NCBI RefSeq assembly: GCF_002077945.1
Contig: NZ_LVYD01000076.1
Location: 1 to 62,551, forward strand
Length of the DNA: 62,551 bases
Origin: Niastella vici
Lineage (GTDB): Bacteria; Bacteroidota; Bacteroidia; Chitinophagales; Chitinophagaceae
Reading direction: 5' to 3'
Shown here in pieces: positions 36,861 to 46,889 of this stretch. The notes beneath the pieces were generated by a model. It saw only the letters and a list, made by a program, of their open reading frames with translations, had not been told where the DNA came from and did no database searches. Made by a program: the position numbers and the translations under genes. Within the stretch, counting starts at the first letter, position 1. Each line of letters opens with the position of its first letter.

Positions 36861-37103
36861 AATATTTGAAAGCTTGAAAATTTTTACCCGTTGCAATCGG
36901 GTAAAGCGCGTTCGCTTTTTTCCGGAGTTAAATTTTGGCCCGCCAAATTTCCACAACTGATCACTCCTGAACTACCACTATATTGACTGCAACCGATGCT
37001 TATTTTGCTTTGACCGCCTTAGATAAACTTTACTTTATAATAATTTTATAAATCAATTGGTGTATCCTACTTTTATTTAAAATGGTGATTCAAACTATTT
37101 CAA

Positions 37104-37709
37104 ATGATCATTGCCGATACTAACGAGAAGGACCTGTTGAACCAATTGATCATCGGGGATGAAGCTGCTTTCAGACAAATTTATCTTTTATACAGCGGAA
37201 GGCTTTATGGGAATATACTAAAGCTGGTAAAATCAAAAGCTGTTGCAGAAGAAATTCTTCAGGAGGTGTTTATTAAAATATGGGAGCACCGCAGGCACAT
37301 TGATGTAAACCAGTCTTTCCGCTCCTATCTTTTTCGAATTGCCGAAAACAAGGTTTGCAATTTTTATGTGAAGGCCTCGCGCGACAGGGCTCTCATCAAT
37401 ACACTTACCGGCATCATGAGCAGCAACTATTCGCACGTTGAAGAAGCCATTGTTTCGCGCGAACAGGCTGCTTTTCTGCAGCATGCCATCGATACCCTGC
37501 CGCCCCAACGCAAACAGGTATTTCAATTATGTAAAATAGAAGGCAAAAGCTATGAAGAAGTAAGCGCGCTGCTGGGCATTTCCACTTCCACCATCAGCGA
37601 TCATATCGTAAAAGCCAACCGGTTCCTGAAAGAATATGCCCGCAAAAACAAAGAGCTGATCATTATCCTGGTCCTGATCTTATTTACCAACGATGGAGGG
37701 CCTTTATAA
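37104..37709 (+). CDS. ECF-type RNA polymerase sigma-70 factor
   Basis: 201 residues from ATG 37104. Region 2 (GRLYGNILKLVKSKAVAEEILQEVFIKIWEHR) and region 4 (KSYEEVSALLGISTSTISDHIVKANRFL) are typical, with a hydrophobic tail (ELIIILVLILF). It opens the third sigma/FecR/SusC/SusD locus and lies 243 bp divergent from the GH97 gene. Confidence 0.94.
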   Translation: MIIADTNEKDLLNQLIIGDEAAFRQIYLLYSGRLYGNILKLVKSKAVAEEILQEVFIKIWEHRRHIDVNQSFRSYLFRIAENKVCNFYVKASRDRALINTLTGIMSSNYSHVEEAIVSREQAAFLQHAIDTLPPQRKQVFQLCKIEGKSYEEVSALLGISTSTISDHIVKANRFLKEYARKNKELIIILVLILFTNDGGPL

Positions 37710-37803
37710 CCCACCCCTTTCTTCCCCCTCAAAAAAAAATTTTCATCCGGAGCAGAGGAAATTTCCTGTTGCATGGTATTAGCATACACCGAAACGTATA
37801 CCT

Positions 37804-38964
37804 ATGAAAGAAAATGCAGCAGAACTATTTGCCCGCTTCCTGCAAAACAACTGTACGGAAGCCGAAACGGCGTGGCTGATGCATGAGTTTGCCAATGCCG
37901 AAAATGCCGCCGCATTACAGGACCTGGTACGCTGCCAGCTGGAAAACAATTCAGCCGGCCAACCTTATACAGAAGAAATTGAAAAGATCTATGAAGGCAT
38001 TGATTGGCATATAAGGCAGAAAGCCCGGGTTCGCCGGCTGGGTAGAACGATTGCCATAGCTGCTGCTGTAACATTGTTGATTGGCGCCGGAACTGTTTAC
38101 CTTTTCAATAAAGAAAATAAAAAGGTTAGTACAGCAAACAACCCGCCGGCTTTACGGGTAAAAGACTTTGCGCCGGGCAGCGAAAAAGCGGTGCTTACCC
38201 TGGCCAACGGCAGCAGCATACCGCTTGACACCAGCGGCATGCCGGCCAATGCCAACACCCCCCACTTCACACAACGCGACAAAGGCATCCTGGTTTACTC
38301 AGCTGCCGGCAAACAGGAAAAAACAGGTTACCATCTTTTAACTACCCCCAGGGGTGGCCGTTACCGCCTCATTCTTTCAGACGGCACAAAAGTGTGGCTC
38401 AATGCAGCCTCCTCCCTCCGGTTCCCCACCAACTTTACCGGCAGCCAGCGTACCGTAGCCGCAAGCGGTGAGGTGTACTTTGAAGTAGCCCATAACAATA
38501 CCCCCTTTATAGTAAAGAACGGTTCGGCAGAAATAAAAGTACTGGGCACCCATTTCAATATAAATGCCTACCCCGAAGAAAGGGAAATGAAAATAACGCT
38601 GTTTCAGGGAAAAATAACGGTGAGCAACCATGCCACTGCAGACTCGATTTTACTAACCCCCGGTGAGCAGGCAAAAGTAACCACGGCAACCGGGCGCATA
38701 ACGGTATTACCTAATGCAGATACAACAAGCGCCATGGCCTGGAAAAACAATTTATTCTATTTTAATAAAGCCGGTATAAAAACCATTATGCAGCAAATAG
38801 GCCGTTGGTACGATATAGACATAAGCTATGAAGGAGCTGTTCCTGCACGTACGTTTTCCGGAAAGATCAGCCGCAACACCAATGCTTCTACCGTGCTTAA
38901 AATTCTGGAACAAAGCAATATTCATTTCAGGATTGAACCAAAACGGATTGTTGTAATTCCCTGA
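37804..38964 (+). CDS. FecR-type anti-sigma factor
   Basis: 386 residues: membrane segment at about 80-100 (TIAIAAAVTLLIGAGTVYLF), FecR domain (VLTLANGSSIPLDTSG, TTPRGGRYRLILSDGTKVWLN, FEVAHNNTPFIVKNGSAEI) and C-terminal DUF4974-type domain (NLFYFNKAGIKTIMQQIGRWYDIDISYEG). 94 bp after the sigma gene. A GC-rich hairpin follows its stop before SusC. Confidence 0.94.
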   Translation: MKENAAELFARFLQNNCTEAETAWLMHEFANAENAAALQDLVRCQLENNSAGQPYTEEIEKIYEGIDWHIRQKARVRRLGRTIAIAAAVTLLIGAGTVYLFNKENKKVSTANNPPALRVKDFAPGSEKAVLTLANGSSIPLDTSGMPANANTPHFTQRDKGILVYSAAGKQEKTGYHLLTTPRGGRYRLILSDGTKVWLNAASSLRFPTNFTGSQRTVAASGEVYFEVAHNNTPFIVKNGSAEIKVLGTHFNINAYPEEREMKITLFQGKITVSNHATADSILLTPGEQAKVTTATGRITVLPNADTTSAMAWKNNLFYFNKAGIKTIMQQIGRWYDIDISYEGAVPARTFSGKISRNTNASTVLKILEQSNIHFRIEPKRIVVIP

Positions 38965-38974
38965 GCCATAAAAA

Positions 38975-39002
38975 CCGGGTTCCCCTAGCAGCGGAAACCC
39001 GG
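38975..39002. terminator. Hairpin between anti-sigma and SusC genes
   Basis: CCGGGTT...AACCCGG stem (38975-38981 and 38996-39002), extended by CC/GG with a bulge. On the plus strand no T-run follows, so it is not a classic terminator there; on the minus strand TTTTT follows and could stop antisense transcription. It may stabilise the 3' end of the sigma/FecR mRNA. Confidence 0.45.
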
Positions 39003-39175
39003 CAACTATTGGACCGGGCCAATTAATCAATACGATAGCTACCACCATTATTATTCATTCACCCAAACCAGGTCCCGGGGTAACCGGGATATGCAAAGTA
39101 ATGCAATTAACAGCGCTTTGTATTCGCTCCGCAAGCAGGAAGGAACGGAGTACAATCATTAAAATCCTACGAATT

Positions 39176-42100
39176 ATGAAACTCACTATTTTATTACTGA
39201 TCGTAAGTGTTCTTGAAGTAAACGCCAGGGGGTTTTCGCAGAACGTTACCCTCAATGAAAAAAATGCACCCCTGGAGTCGGTATTTCAAAAAATTGAACA
39301 ACAAACCGGTTATTATTTCTGGTATGAAGACAACATGCTTGGTATAGCCAAAAAAGTTAACCTGGTGCTGGACCAGGCGCCACTCACCGAAGCATTGAAA
39401 CGCTGCCTCGAAAACCAGCCGTTCTCCTATACCATTGTTGACAAGACCATCATCCTGAAAGAAAAAATTGAAACGGGGAAACCTGTAGCTGAATTACTGA
39501 TAGGACTGGTACTGGACGAAGGGGGCACTCCACTGACAGGCGCATCGGTTAGTTTGAAAGGCACTACCGTTGCAACCAGGACCGATAAATCGGGACGCTT
39601 TAGCATCCCAACAAATGGCAATGAAACGCTGGTAATTTCCTATGTTGGTATGACCACACAGGAGATCCCTTTAAACGGGCAAAAAACCATCAGGATAGTT
39701 TTGCTGAAAGCCGTTGATGAACAACAGGAGTTTGTACTGGTGGGCTATGGTTCTCAAAAAAAGCAGGCGGTAACGGGCGCTGTTGCTTCCGCCAATTTAA
39801 GATCGTATCAAAATGTTCCGGTCAATAATATCCTGGAGTCAGTTAAAGGAACTATAACGGGTCTCAATGTAGGCGGCACCAATAAAGCAGGCGATCTCCC
39901 TTCTATCTCTATCAGGGGCCAGAACTCGATCAATGCCGGTACTACCCCATTGATCGTTGTTGACGGGGCCATTTTCAGGGGATCATTGAATGACATTGCG
40001 CCGGCCGATATTGAGAGTTTTACGGTACTGAAAGACGCCAGCGCCGCCGCCGTATATGGCTCCCGGTCGGCCAATGGTGTTTTATTGATCGAAACGAAAA
40101 GGGGCAGCAGTATCAATGGCAAGCCCCGGTTCGCTGTTAATGTGAGTTATGGCAACACCCATGAATTGAAGCCGCTAAAAGTATATGATGCACCAGGATA
40201 TTTGCAGAGGGTGCTCGATATAAGAACAGCAAATGGCTTAACAGCCGACCCGAATAATATTATCGCCTACCTGCAGCCAATAGAAGCTACCAACTATAAC
40301 GCCACCCCCGATCATCAGCCAACATTGAATGACCCATACAATTTATTCAGACAGAACGGCCAGTCGTTAAATGCAACGGTAAGCGTTGCCAATAAAACCG
40401 ATAAAACCGAGTATTATATCTCCGGAAACATAATCAAACAAAAAGGCGTTATTATAAATGACCAGTACAATCACTACTCTGTAAGAGCAAGGATCTCGAC
40501 CGATCTAACAAAGTGGTTTAAATTAGGCCTTAATTCCTATTACAGCCTGAGAGACTACCCCGGTGCAACCATATACGGACAGAGTGGCGGCGGAAGTTCA
40601 AGCAGTCCATACCAGTTCAGCCCCTACGCTACTTTAAAAGGGCCCGACGGCAATTACCTCCAGTTTCCACAAACCACTACTTCTTTTAATAACCCTTACT
40701 GGCAAATTCCCAATCAGAGCTATAACCGGCAAAACAATTTGAACGGCATTGTAACCGCTACCATAAAAGTTCCCTGGATAACCGGGTTATCTTATAACCT
40801 CACCACATCCATAACACAGAACTGGAATGAGAACGGGGCGTTTTACGGTTTGCAAACGGTAACGGGATTGCCCAAAAACGGCACCGGCGATGCCAATTAT
40901 AGCAGGAGCACCAACACGTTAATTGACCAGTTGATAAAATACAGCAAAACATTTGGCGACCATTACATTGACGCCACCTTACTGTATTCTACAGAAGATT
41001 ATAAGTTGTTCTCGCAAAACGCGCATGGAGAAAACTTCAATGACCCATCATTGGGTGTATATGGCCTCAGTAATGGTAAAACTCAAACAGTTACCACCGG
41101 CGGCTCAAAAACTGCGGCCACCGGCGAAATGGGCCGCTTAACCTACAGCTTTAAACAAAAATATACGGTAACAGGAACGATCAGGCGCGATGGGTTTTCG
41201 GCATTTAGCGAGAATCACAAGTATGGCGTGTTTACATCAGGCGGCGTTAACTGGAACATTTCGAAGGAAGCGTTCCTGCAGCCGGTAACGCTCATCAATA
41301 ACCTGGCAATAAGAGCGTCTTATGGCAATACGGGTAATCAGTCCATATCACCCTATGGTACATTGGCAAGAATGGGCAACGCGCTTTATTACTATAACGG
41401 CGCCTCATTTGTTCCCACCGAGTTTATAAGCAACCTGGGCAATACCGACCTGAAATGGGAATATACCCAGGGGATGGATTTTGGGGTTGATTTTTCTGTT
41501 TTAAACAGCCGCATTTCGGGCGTTATTGATCTGTACTCCAAAAATACCCACAACCTGATCTTTCCGCTTGCGATCCCTTCCACTTCGGGGTTTACCACCA
41601 TCAACAGCAACCTGGGTAAAATAAATAATAAAGGAATTGAGATAAGCCTGAGTACGATAAACGTAAAATTAAAAGACCTTATGTGGAGATCAGATCTTGC
41701 TTTTGCCCGCAACTGGAACAAGTTAATTACGGCCTATGGACCAGACCCTGTAACCGGTAAAGAAGCCGACCGGCCGTCGGGTAATTTGTTTATCGGAAAA
41801 ACGCTGGGAACCATTTACGATTACAACGTGACCGGCATGTGGCAACAGGATGATAAAGACAATGGGGTCATCATGACAGGCATGGCTCCCGGAACCTATA
41901 AATTGCAGGATGTAAACGGAGATGGAAAGATAACGTCAGACAGTGACCGGGTGTTTATCGGCGATAATAAACCCGCCTATACATGGGGCTTTACGAATAC
42001 GGTCAAATACAAAGACTTTACCCTGATGGTATACGTATATTCCATGTGGGGTGGAAACAAACATTTCCTGTCGGGAAGCAATACACCGTATAACGATGGG

Positions 42101-42448
42101 TTTGCGAACAATGCTTCTATTAATCATATTGTGTACGATTACTGGACACCCACCAATACCGGCGCCCTGTTCCCCCGTACAAATTATGCGAACGCTGCCG
42201 CTTACAGAGGGGTTAAATACTTTGACAGAAGCTTTATAAAACTGCAAAAAATTGCTCTTACCTACGATCTAACGAAAATATTGAAGCCATATGGCCTCAA
42301 CGGCGTTAGCTTTTCTGTGAGCGCAGATAATATTTTCACCCATGCTCCCCATTGGAAAGGACTTGATCCCGAAACCAACAGCGGCTTAACTGATGGTTCC
42401 ATACCATCGATCAGAACTGTAATGGGCGTATTAAACTTAAATTTTTAA
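39176..42448 (+). CDS. SusC/RagA-family TonB-dependent transporter
   Basis: 1090 residues from ATG 39176, where the signal peptide begins (LTILLLIVSVLEVNARGFSQ). STN domain (about 20-95), carboxypeptidase-D-regulatory domain (about 105-180, LIGLVLDEGGTPLTGASVSL), VLVGYGSQKKQAVTGAV, plug (to about 310; TVLKDASAAAVYGSRSANGVLLIETKRG), then barrel. A 212-bp gap separates it from FecR. The SusD partner begins 10 bp downstream. Confidence 0.95.
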   Translation: MKLTILLLIVSVLEVNARGFSQNVTLNEKNAPLESVFQKIEQQTGYYFWYEDNMLGIAKKVNLVLDQAPLTEALKRCLENQPFSYTIVDKTIILKEKIETGKPVAELLIGLVLDEGGTPLTGASVSLKGTTVATRTDKSGRFSIPTNGNETLVISYVGMTTQEIPLNGQKTIRIVLLKAVDEQQEFVLVGYGSQKKQAVTGAVASANLRSYQNVPVNNILESVKGTITGLNVGGTNKAGDLPSISIRGQNSINAGTTPLIVVDGAIFRGSLNDIAPADIESFTVLKDASAAAVYGSRSANGVLLIETKRGSSINGKPRFAVNVSYGNTHELKPLKVYDAPGYLQRVLDIRTANGLTADPNNIIAYLQPIEATNYNATPDHQPTLNDPYNLFRQNGQSLNATVSVANKTDKTEYYISGNIIKQKGVIINDQYNHYSVRARISTDLTKWFKLGLNSYYSLRDYPGATIYGQSGGGSSSSPYQFSPYATLKGPDGNYLQFPQTTTSFNNPYWQIPNQSYNRQNNLNGIVTATIKVPWITGLSYNLTTSITQNWNENGAFYGLQTVTGLPKNGTGDANYSRSTNTLIDQLIKYSKTFGDHYIDATLLYSTEDYKLFSQNAHGENFNDPSLGVYGLSNGKTQTVTTGGSKTAATGEMGRLTYSFKQKYTVTGTIRRDGFSAFSENHKYGVFTSGGVNWNISKEAFLQPVTLINNLAIRASYGNTGNQSISPYGTLARMGNALYYYNGASFVPTEFISNLGNTDLKWEYTQGMDFGVDFSVLNSRISGVIDLYSKNTHNLIFPLAIPSTSGFTTINSNLGKINNKGIEISLSTINVKLKDLMWRSDLAFARNWNKLITAYGPDPVTGKEADRPSGNLFIGKTLGTIYDYNVTGMWQQDDKDNGVIMTGMAPGTYKLQDVNGDGKITSDSDRVFIGDNKPAYTWGFTNTVKYKDFTLMVYVYSMWGGNKHFLSGSNTPYNDGFANNASINHIVYDYWTPTNTGALFPRTNYANAAAYRGVKYFDRSFIKLQKIALTYDLTKILKPYGLNGVSFSVSADNIFTHAPHWKGLDPETNSGLTDGSIPSIRTVMGVLNLNF

Positions 42449-42458
42449 TTCAATGACC

Positions 42459-44171
42459 ATGAAAAAAATACTGATCGCTTTTATATTTATTTCATCATGC
42501 AGCCTGATCTCCTGTAAAAGATCTTTAACCGAAACACCGCTCGATTTTTACAGCCCGGAAAATTCCTATACCAATAAGGCCCAGTTTGAATCGGCCCTGG
42601 CAGATATATACCTGAAGGTTCGTACCTATTTTTATGCAAACACTGACGCTGCTGAAAATTATGACATGTTGGGGTATGATGCAGATTTCGCCGATAACCT
42701 GAACGGCACCAACAGTGTGATCCCCTTTTTCAGGTGGAATACCATTAATGCAGATAATAACTTTTCAAGTAAGTGGTGGGGGCGTTTATACAAGATCATT
42801 GCAGAGGCGAATGCCATTATTGAACGGGCCGACCTGCCTGCAGCCAAATGGGGATCTGATGCCGACAAGAATGCCATTGTGGGCGAAGCCCGGTTCCTGC
42901 GCGCTTTTGCCTACCATTTCCTGGCCAATATGTGGGGCGGTGTGCCGTTGGTATTGACCGAAACAAAGGCGCCGAAGTTCGATTATGTAAGGGCCGGCCA
43001 AACGGAGATCTACCAGCAATGTAAAGACGATCTCACCTTTGCCACCCAGTATATGATCCCCATAACCACTCAAACTATGGGCCGCGCTCCCCGCGAAGCC
43101 GCCTATAGCCTGTTATGCGAGATCAACATTTGCCTCAAGGATTATACAGGCGCCATTAAAGCCGCCGACGCGGTAATACAGGGCGGCAACTGTAAATTAA
43201 TGACTGCCCGCTTTGGCAAATGGACTGCGTTCACCACCAATGCACCATTGTATCAGGGCCCTGCCAAACCCTGGGGCGATGTGTATTTCGACCTGTTCCA
43301 GGATGGCAATTTTAATTTTAAAGAAGGAAATGCAGAAGCGCTCTGGAATATAGAACAGAGCCCTACCATTCTTGGCGGCAATAACACAGATGTAAACGCC
43401 AGCGGCGGTTTTTTTGTAATGGAAAGGTGGTGGGGACCCAAGCCATGGGCGTTGACCGATTTGAACGATAAACCCAATTTTCTACAGGATACTTTAATGG
43501 GACGGCCCAATGGCGCTTTAACTGCCACCAAATACATTGACACCCTGATATGGCAATATAAGGGCGACTGGAATAATGATCTCAGGAACTCGCCTTTCAA
43601 TGTTATTCGCACTTATTACTGGAGCAACCCCGCCGGTGCATTCTATGGCCAGCCCATTACAAGAGCCAATGTAAAAGACCCCGCGCTTTTCAGGGCCTAC
43701 TGTGCGCCCACCTTTGTAAAAGGTGTTGGCGTTGTGCACTACAAAAAATTTCAGGATGCCACCAGTAAACAGTGGCACGACAACGGCAGAACTTATAAGA
43801 ACTGGTACATTATGCGATTGCCCGAAACGTATTTACTGCGGGCAGAAGCAAAGCTGGCTGCAGGCGACCCGGGCGGCGCTGCCAGCGACATTAACGTCAT
43901 TAGAACAAGGGCCCATGCCACCCCGGTTGTTGCCGGCGATGTTACCATCGACCTCATCCTCGATGAACGCGCGCGGGAATTATACATGGAAGAATTCAGA
44001 TTAAATACGCTGATGCGGTTAGGTAAGCTCCCTGAGTATTTGAAAAAATACAATGGTGATGTAATAGCCAATGGTTATATCCCTGACCCTAAAGTAAATA
44101 AATTGCCCATCCCCAATTCTGTGATCCAGGCCAACACCGGTGCTGAATTAACACAGAATACGGGCTACTAA
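42459..44171 (+). CDS. SusD/RagB-family lipoprotein
   Basis: 570 residues from the ATG at 42459 (another ATG lies 6 bp upstream). Lipoprotein signal (ILIAFIFISSCSLISC), SusD motifs (VGEARFLRAFAYHFLANMWGGVPLVL; LPETYLLRAEAKLAAGDPGGAASDINVIRTRA; DLILDERARELYMEEFRLNTLMRLG). Typical length. Last gene of the third Sus locus, with an intrinsic terminator about 50 bp downstream. Confidence 0.95.
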   Translation: MKKILIAFIFISSCSLISCKRSLTETPLDFYSPENSYTNKAQFESALADIYLKVRTYFYANTDAAENYDMLGYDADFADNLNGTNSVIPFFRWNTINADNNFSSKWWGRLYKIIAEANAIIERADLPAAKWGSDADKNAIVGEARFLRAFAYHFLANMWGGVPLVLTETKAPKFDYVRAGQTEIYQQCKDDLTFATQYMIPITTQTMGRAPREAAYSLLCEINICLKDYTGAIKAADAVIQGGNCKLMTARFGKWTAFTTNAPLYQGPAKPWGDVYFDLFQDGNFNFKEGNAEALWNIEQSPTILGGNNTDVNASGGFFVMERWWGPKPWALTDLNDKPNFLQDTLMGRPNGALTATKYIDTLIWQYKGDWNNDLRNSPFNVIRTYYWSNPAGAFYGQPITRANVKDPALFRAYCAPTFVKGVGVVHYKKFQDATSKQWHDNGRTYKNWYIMRLPETYLLRAEAKLAAGDPGGAASDINVIRTRAHATPVVAGDVTIDLILDERARELYMEEFRLNTLMRLGKLPEYLKKYNGDVIANGYIPDPKVNKLPIPNSVIQANTGAELTQNTGY

Positions 44172-44223
44172 ACAGCTTAACATGCGCTAAGGTTGAACAA
44201 CTACCACAACCAGAAAAACCAGG

Positions 44224-44253
44224 ACCCGGGATCTTTATCCCGGGTTTGTTTTT
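44224..44253 (+). terminator. Intrinsic terminator of the third Sus locus
   Basis: Perfect 8-bp stem ACCCGGGA / TCCCGGGT (44224-44231 and 44238-44245) followed by TTGTTTTTT. Confidence 0.88.
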
Positions 44254-44317
44254 TAAATCAGGTTGTATGATAATTGAACACGTTGCTGCAAACGGAGATC
44301 TTCATGGGAGGCCCCTG

Positions 44318-45184
44318 TTAAAAATGCTTTTTCAGCACCAGCACCATTTCGCCTATAGACAGGCAGAAATTACGGCTGGCGGCGCTGCGTGGCAGCAGGC
44401 CATGGAGCGTGTTGACCACCGGCGTAAGCAGCCAGTGTTTGTATACATTGAATTGCGTATGAAAATAGCCGATGTTCAGCGCCTTGGCCGCTTTTTCATA
44501 ATGAATGATCTTCCACCCGCTCTTGCTGGCCAGGTGCTGAAAGGAGCGGCGGTTGAAGTAAAAAAAATGTTCGGGTTTGTAGTGCGTCCAGCGTTTGCCC
44601 ATGAGGTGGTGCGAAATGGCGGCGGTATCGGGCGTAACGATCAGCAACAGTCCATCGTCTTTTAACAGGGACCTTGCCTTGAGCAATGTTTCATGTGGAC
44701 TGCGCACATGCTCAATGAGGTCGCTCATAACGATGGCGTCGAAAAAGTTTTCGGGGAAATGGCACTGTTCCAGCGTGCCGTTAAAGATGGCTTCGCTACC
44801 AAACTTCTTTTGTGCCATGGCGGCAGCCCAGGCTGCATATTCAACGCCATAGGGCGCCCAGCCACGGTCCCGGGCCGCTTCGAGCAGGTAGCCGGTGGCG
44901 CAACCTACATCGAGCAGGCGGCCCTGTTTTCCCAGACGTGCCAGCAGATCAAGGCGCAGTTCAAAAGTAGCCAGCTTCATTTGCCGCGTAGCTTCGTTGT
45001 CGGCATCGCCTTTCAACCCCCAGGCGGCGTAATAGCTTTCGGAGTATAGTTGTTGTAAGGCTTCGTTGTTCAGTTGCGGGAACAGGAACTCCGTGCTGCA
45101 TTGTGTGCACCGCAGCACAGCGCGTTCGGTTCCCATTGGGTGTTTTGTTGCAATGGAGGTGGCGGAACAAACAGGACAATCCAT
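44318..45184 (-). CDS. Class I SAM-dependent methyltransferase with N-terminal zinc-finger-like motif
   Basis: 288 residues. Two CxxC pairs at the N-terminus (CPVC at 3-6, CTQC at about 26-29) suggest a zinc ribbon, then a Rossmann methyltransferase with motif I LLDVGCATGYLLEAA (about 90-104), GVEYAAWAAAMAQ and DAIVMSDLIEHV. The layout matches the ubiquinone-biosynthesis-like Methyltransf_23 proteins frequent in polysaccharide or cell-wall modification clusters. Substrate unknown. It is a single minus-strand gene between two plus-strand units. Confidence 0.88.
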   Translation of the reverse strand: MDCPVCSATSIATKHPMGTERAVLRCTQCSTEFLFPQLNNEALQQLYSESYYAAWGLKGDADNEATRQMKLATFELRLDLLARLGKQGRLLDVGCATGYLLEAARDRGWAPYGVEYAAWAAAMAQKKFGSEAIFNGTLEQCHFPENFFDAIVMSDLIEHVRSPHETLLKARSLLKDDGLLLIVTPDTAAISHHLMGKRWTHYKPEHFFYFNRRSFQHLASKSGWKIIHYEKAAKALNIGYFHTQFNVYKHWLLTPVVNTLHGLLPRSAASRNFCLSIGEMVLVLKKHF

Positions 45185-45356
45185 AATTGATGAACAGTAC
45201 GAAGGATTGTAGAGGTGGGTTGCTCCTGTTACTGGTTGCTCCTATTTTAGCGCGGCATTCATAAACCCATTTACGGCGGCAAACGTCCTGCAAACCATAG
45301 ATAAAATAAGATGCAAACATGTTAAAATAATGGAATTTTAGCAGCATATCAACCTA

Positions 45357-45364
45357 TACATTTG
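45357..45364 (+). promoter_or_regulatory. Candidate -7 box (TACATTTG) of the oxidoreductase gene
   Basis: Exact TAnnTTTG match 50 bp upstream of the ATG at 45415; a T-rich ATTTTAG stretch at about 45335 is at the right distance for a weak -33 region. Confidence 0.4.
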
Positions 45365-45414
45365 AAATTACCCACGTGCGGGTTCTGCATTTTAGTAAAA
45401 ACAATTCTTGTCGT

Positions 45415-46830
45415 ATGAATGATCACAATTATTCAAGAAGAAAATTTTTAATCCAGGCAATATTAGCCACTGCTGCGGCCGCTACGCCCGGTTTTTTACT
45501 GGCAAATGGTAAGCGGAAGGCCGGTGATAAAGTAAATCTTGCCTGTGTTGGTATTGGCAACCGGGGCGGAGAAATTATCAGGGAACTTTACAAAACGGGT
45601 TTGGCAAATATTGTAGCGCTCTGTGATGTGGATATGGAAGCTCCACACACAATTGATACCCTGAAACAGTTTCCCAATGTACCGCGTTTTAAAGACTTCA
45701 GACAAATGTTTGATAAGATGGGGAACCAGATTGAAGCTGTTTCAATAGGCACTCCGGATTTTTCACATTTTCCAATTACCATGATGGCAATTGGTTTAGG
45801 CAAGCATGTATATGTAGAAAAACCCATGGCCCGAACGTTCAACGAAGTGGAGCTCATGATAAAGGCAGCAGCCAAACATCCGAAAGTGGTTACACAAATG
45901 GGCAACCAGGGACATTCGGAAGCAAATTATTTCCAATTTAAAGCCTGGAAAGAAGCGGGCATCATTAAAGATGTAACAGCCATCACTGCACACATGAACT
46001 CGCCCCGCCGCTGGCATGGCTGGAATACGAAGATCACTTCGTTTCCGGCAGCAGAACCCATTCCTTCGACACTCGATTGGGAGGTATGGCAAATGCAAAC
46101 ACAAGGTCATTCCTATAACAAAGATTTTGTGAATGGACAATGGCGTTGCTGGTTTGATTTTGGAATGGGTGCGTTGGGCGATTGGGGTGCACATATTCTT
46201 GATACCGCACATGAGTTTTTGGACCTTGGACTACCTTATGAAATTGATCCCCTGAAATTAGAGGGTCATAACAACTTCTTCTATCCCACGTCAACCACCC
46301 TTTCTTTCAAATTTCCCAATCGTGGCGAAATGCCACCTGTGGAAATAAAATGGTATGATGGTATTGATAACCTGCCCCCGGTACCGGAAGGTTATGGCGT
46401 TCAGGGATTAGATCCAAACATACCACCACCAGGTACAGGTGCAATTAAACCTGCCAAACTTAACCCGGGCAAGATCATATACAGTAAAGAACTGATCTTT
46501 AAAGGAGGGTCGCATGCAAGTACATTATCCATTATTCCGGAAGCGAAAGCAAAGGATATGGAATCGAAGCTGCCGGAGGTCCCGAAAAGTCCATCAAATC
46601 ACTTTGCAAACTTTTTAAAAGCATGTAAAGGCGAAGAAAAAACACGTTCCCCATTTTCGGTTGCCGGTACGCTAAGCCAGGTATTTTGCTTAGGTGTATT
46701 GGCACAATGGACAGGTGAAAAAATTGAGTTCGATAGAAAAAAGAAAGTGATTACCAGCAGTAAAAAAGCCAATGAGCTGTTGACAGGCCCGCCGCCAAGG
46801 AAGGGATGGGAACAGTATTACAAAGTATAA
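45415..46830 (+). CDS. Gfo/Idh/MocA-family oxidoreductase with Tat-type signal
   Basis: 471 residues from ATG 45415 (a GTG in frame lies 39 bp upstream). N-terminal twin-arginine-like signal (YSRRKFLIQAILATAAAATP), Rossmann fold (NLACVGIGNRGGEIIREL), VYVEKPMARTFNEVE and TQMGNQGHSEANY, then the C-terminal substrate domain (FDFGMGALGDWGAHILDTAHEF). This is the group of secreted Gfo/Idh/MocA proteins common beside Bacteroidota polysaccharide loci. It is more AT-rich than the Sus genes to its left. A terminator-like hairpin starts about 130 bp downstream. Confidence 0.92.
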   Translation: MNDHNYSRRKFLIQAILATAAAATPGFLLANGKRKAGDKVNLACVGIGNRGGEIIRELYKTGLANIVALCDVDMEAPHTIDTLKQFPNVPRFKDFRQMFDKMGNQIEAVSIGTPDFSHFPITMMAIGLGKHVYVEKPMARTFNEVELMIKAAAKHPKVVTQMGNQGHSEANYFQFKAWKEAGIIKDVTAITAHMNSPRRWHGWNTKITSFPAAEPIPSTLDWEVWQMQTQGHSYNKDFVNGQWRCWFDFGMGALGDWGAHILDTAHEFLDLGLPYEIDPLKLEGHNNFFYPTSTTLSFKFPNRGEMPPVEIKWYDGIDNLPPVPEGYGVQGLDPNIPPPGTGAIKPAKLNPGKIIYSKELIFKGGSHASTLSIIPEAKAKDMESKLPEVPKSPSNHFANFLKACKGEEKTRSPFSVAGTLSQVFCLGVLAQWTGEKIEFDRKKKVITSSKKANELLTGPPPRKGWEQYYKV

Positions 46831-46889
46831 CATTTTGGCCTGCGCTCACCACCAGCAATTTTAGGATAAAAGAGGGTTTGGCAGGTGGA

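Noticed and set aside
44246..45049. Plus-strand frames of 118-139 codons
   Set aside because: Antisense to the methyltransferase, whose motifs are clear.
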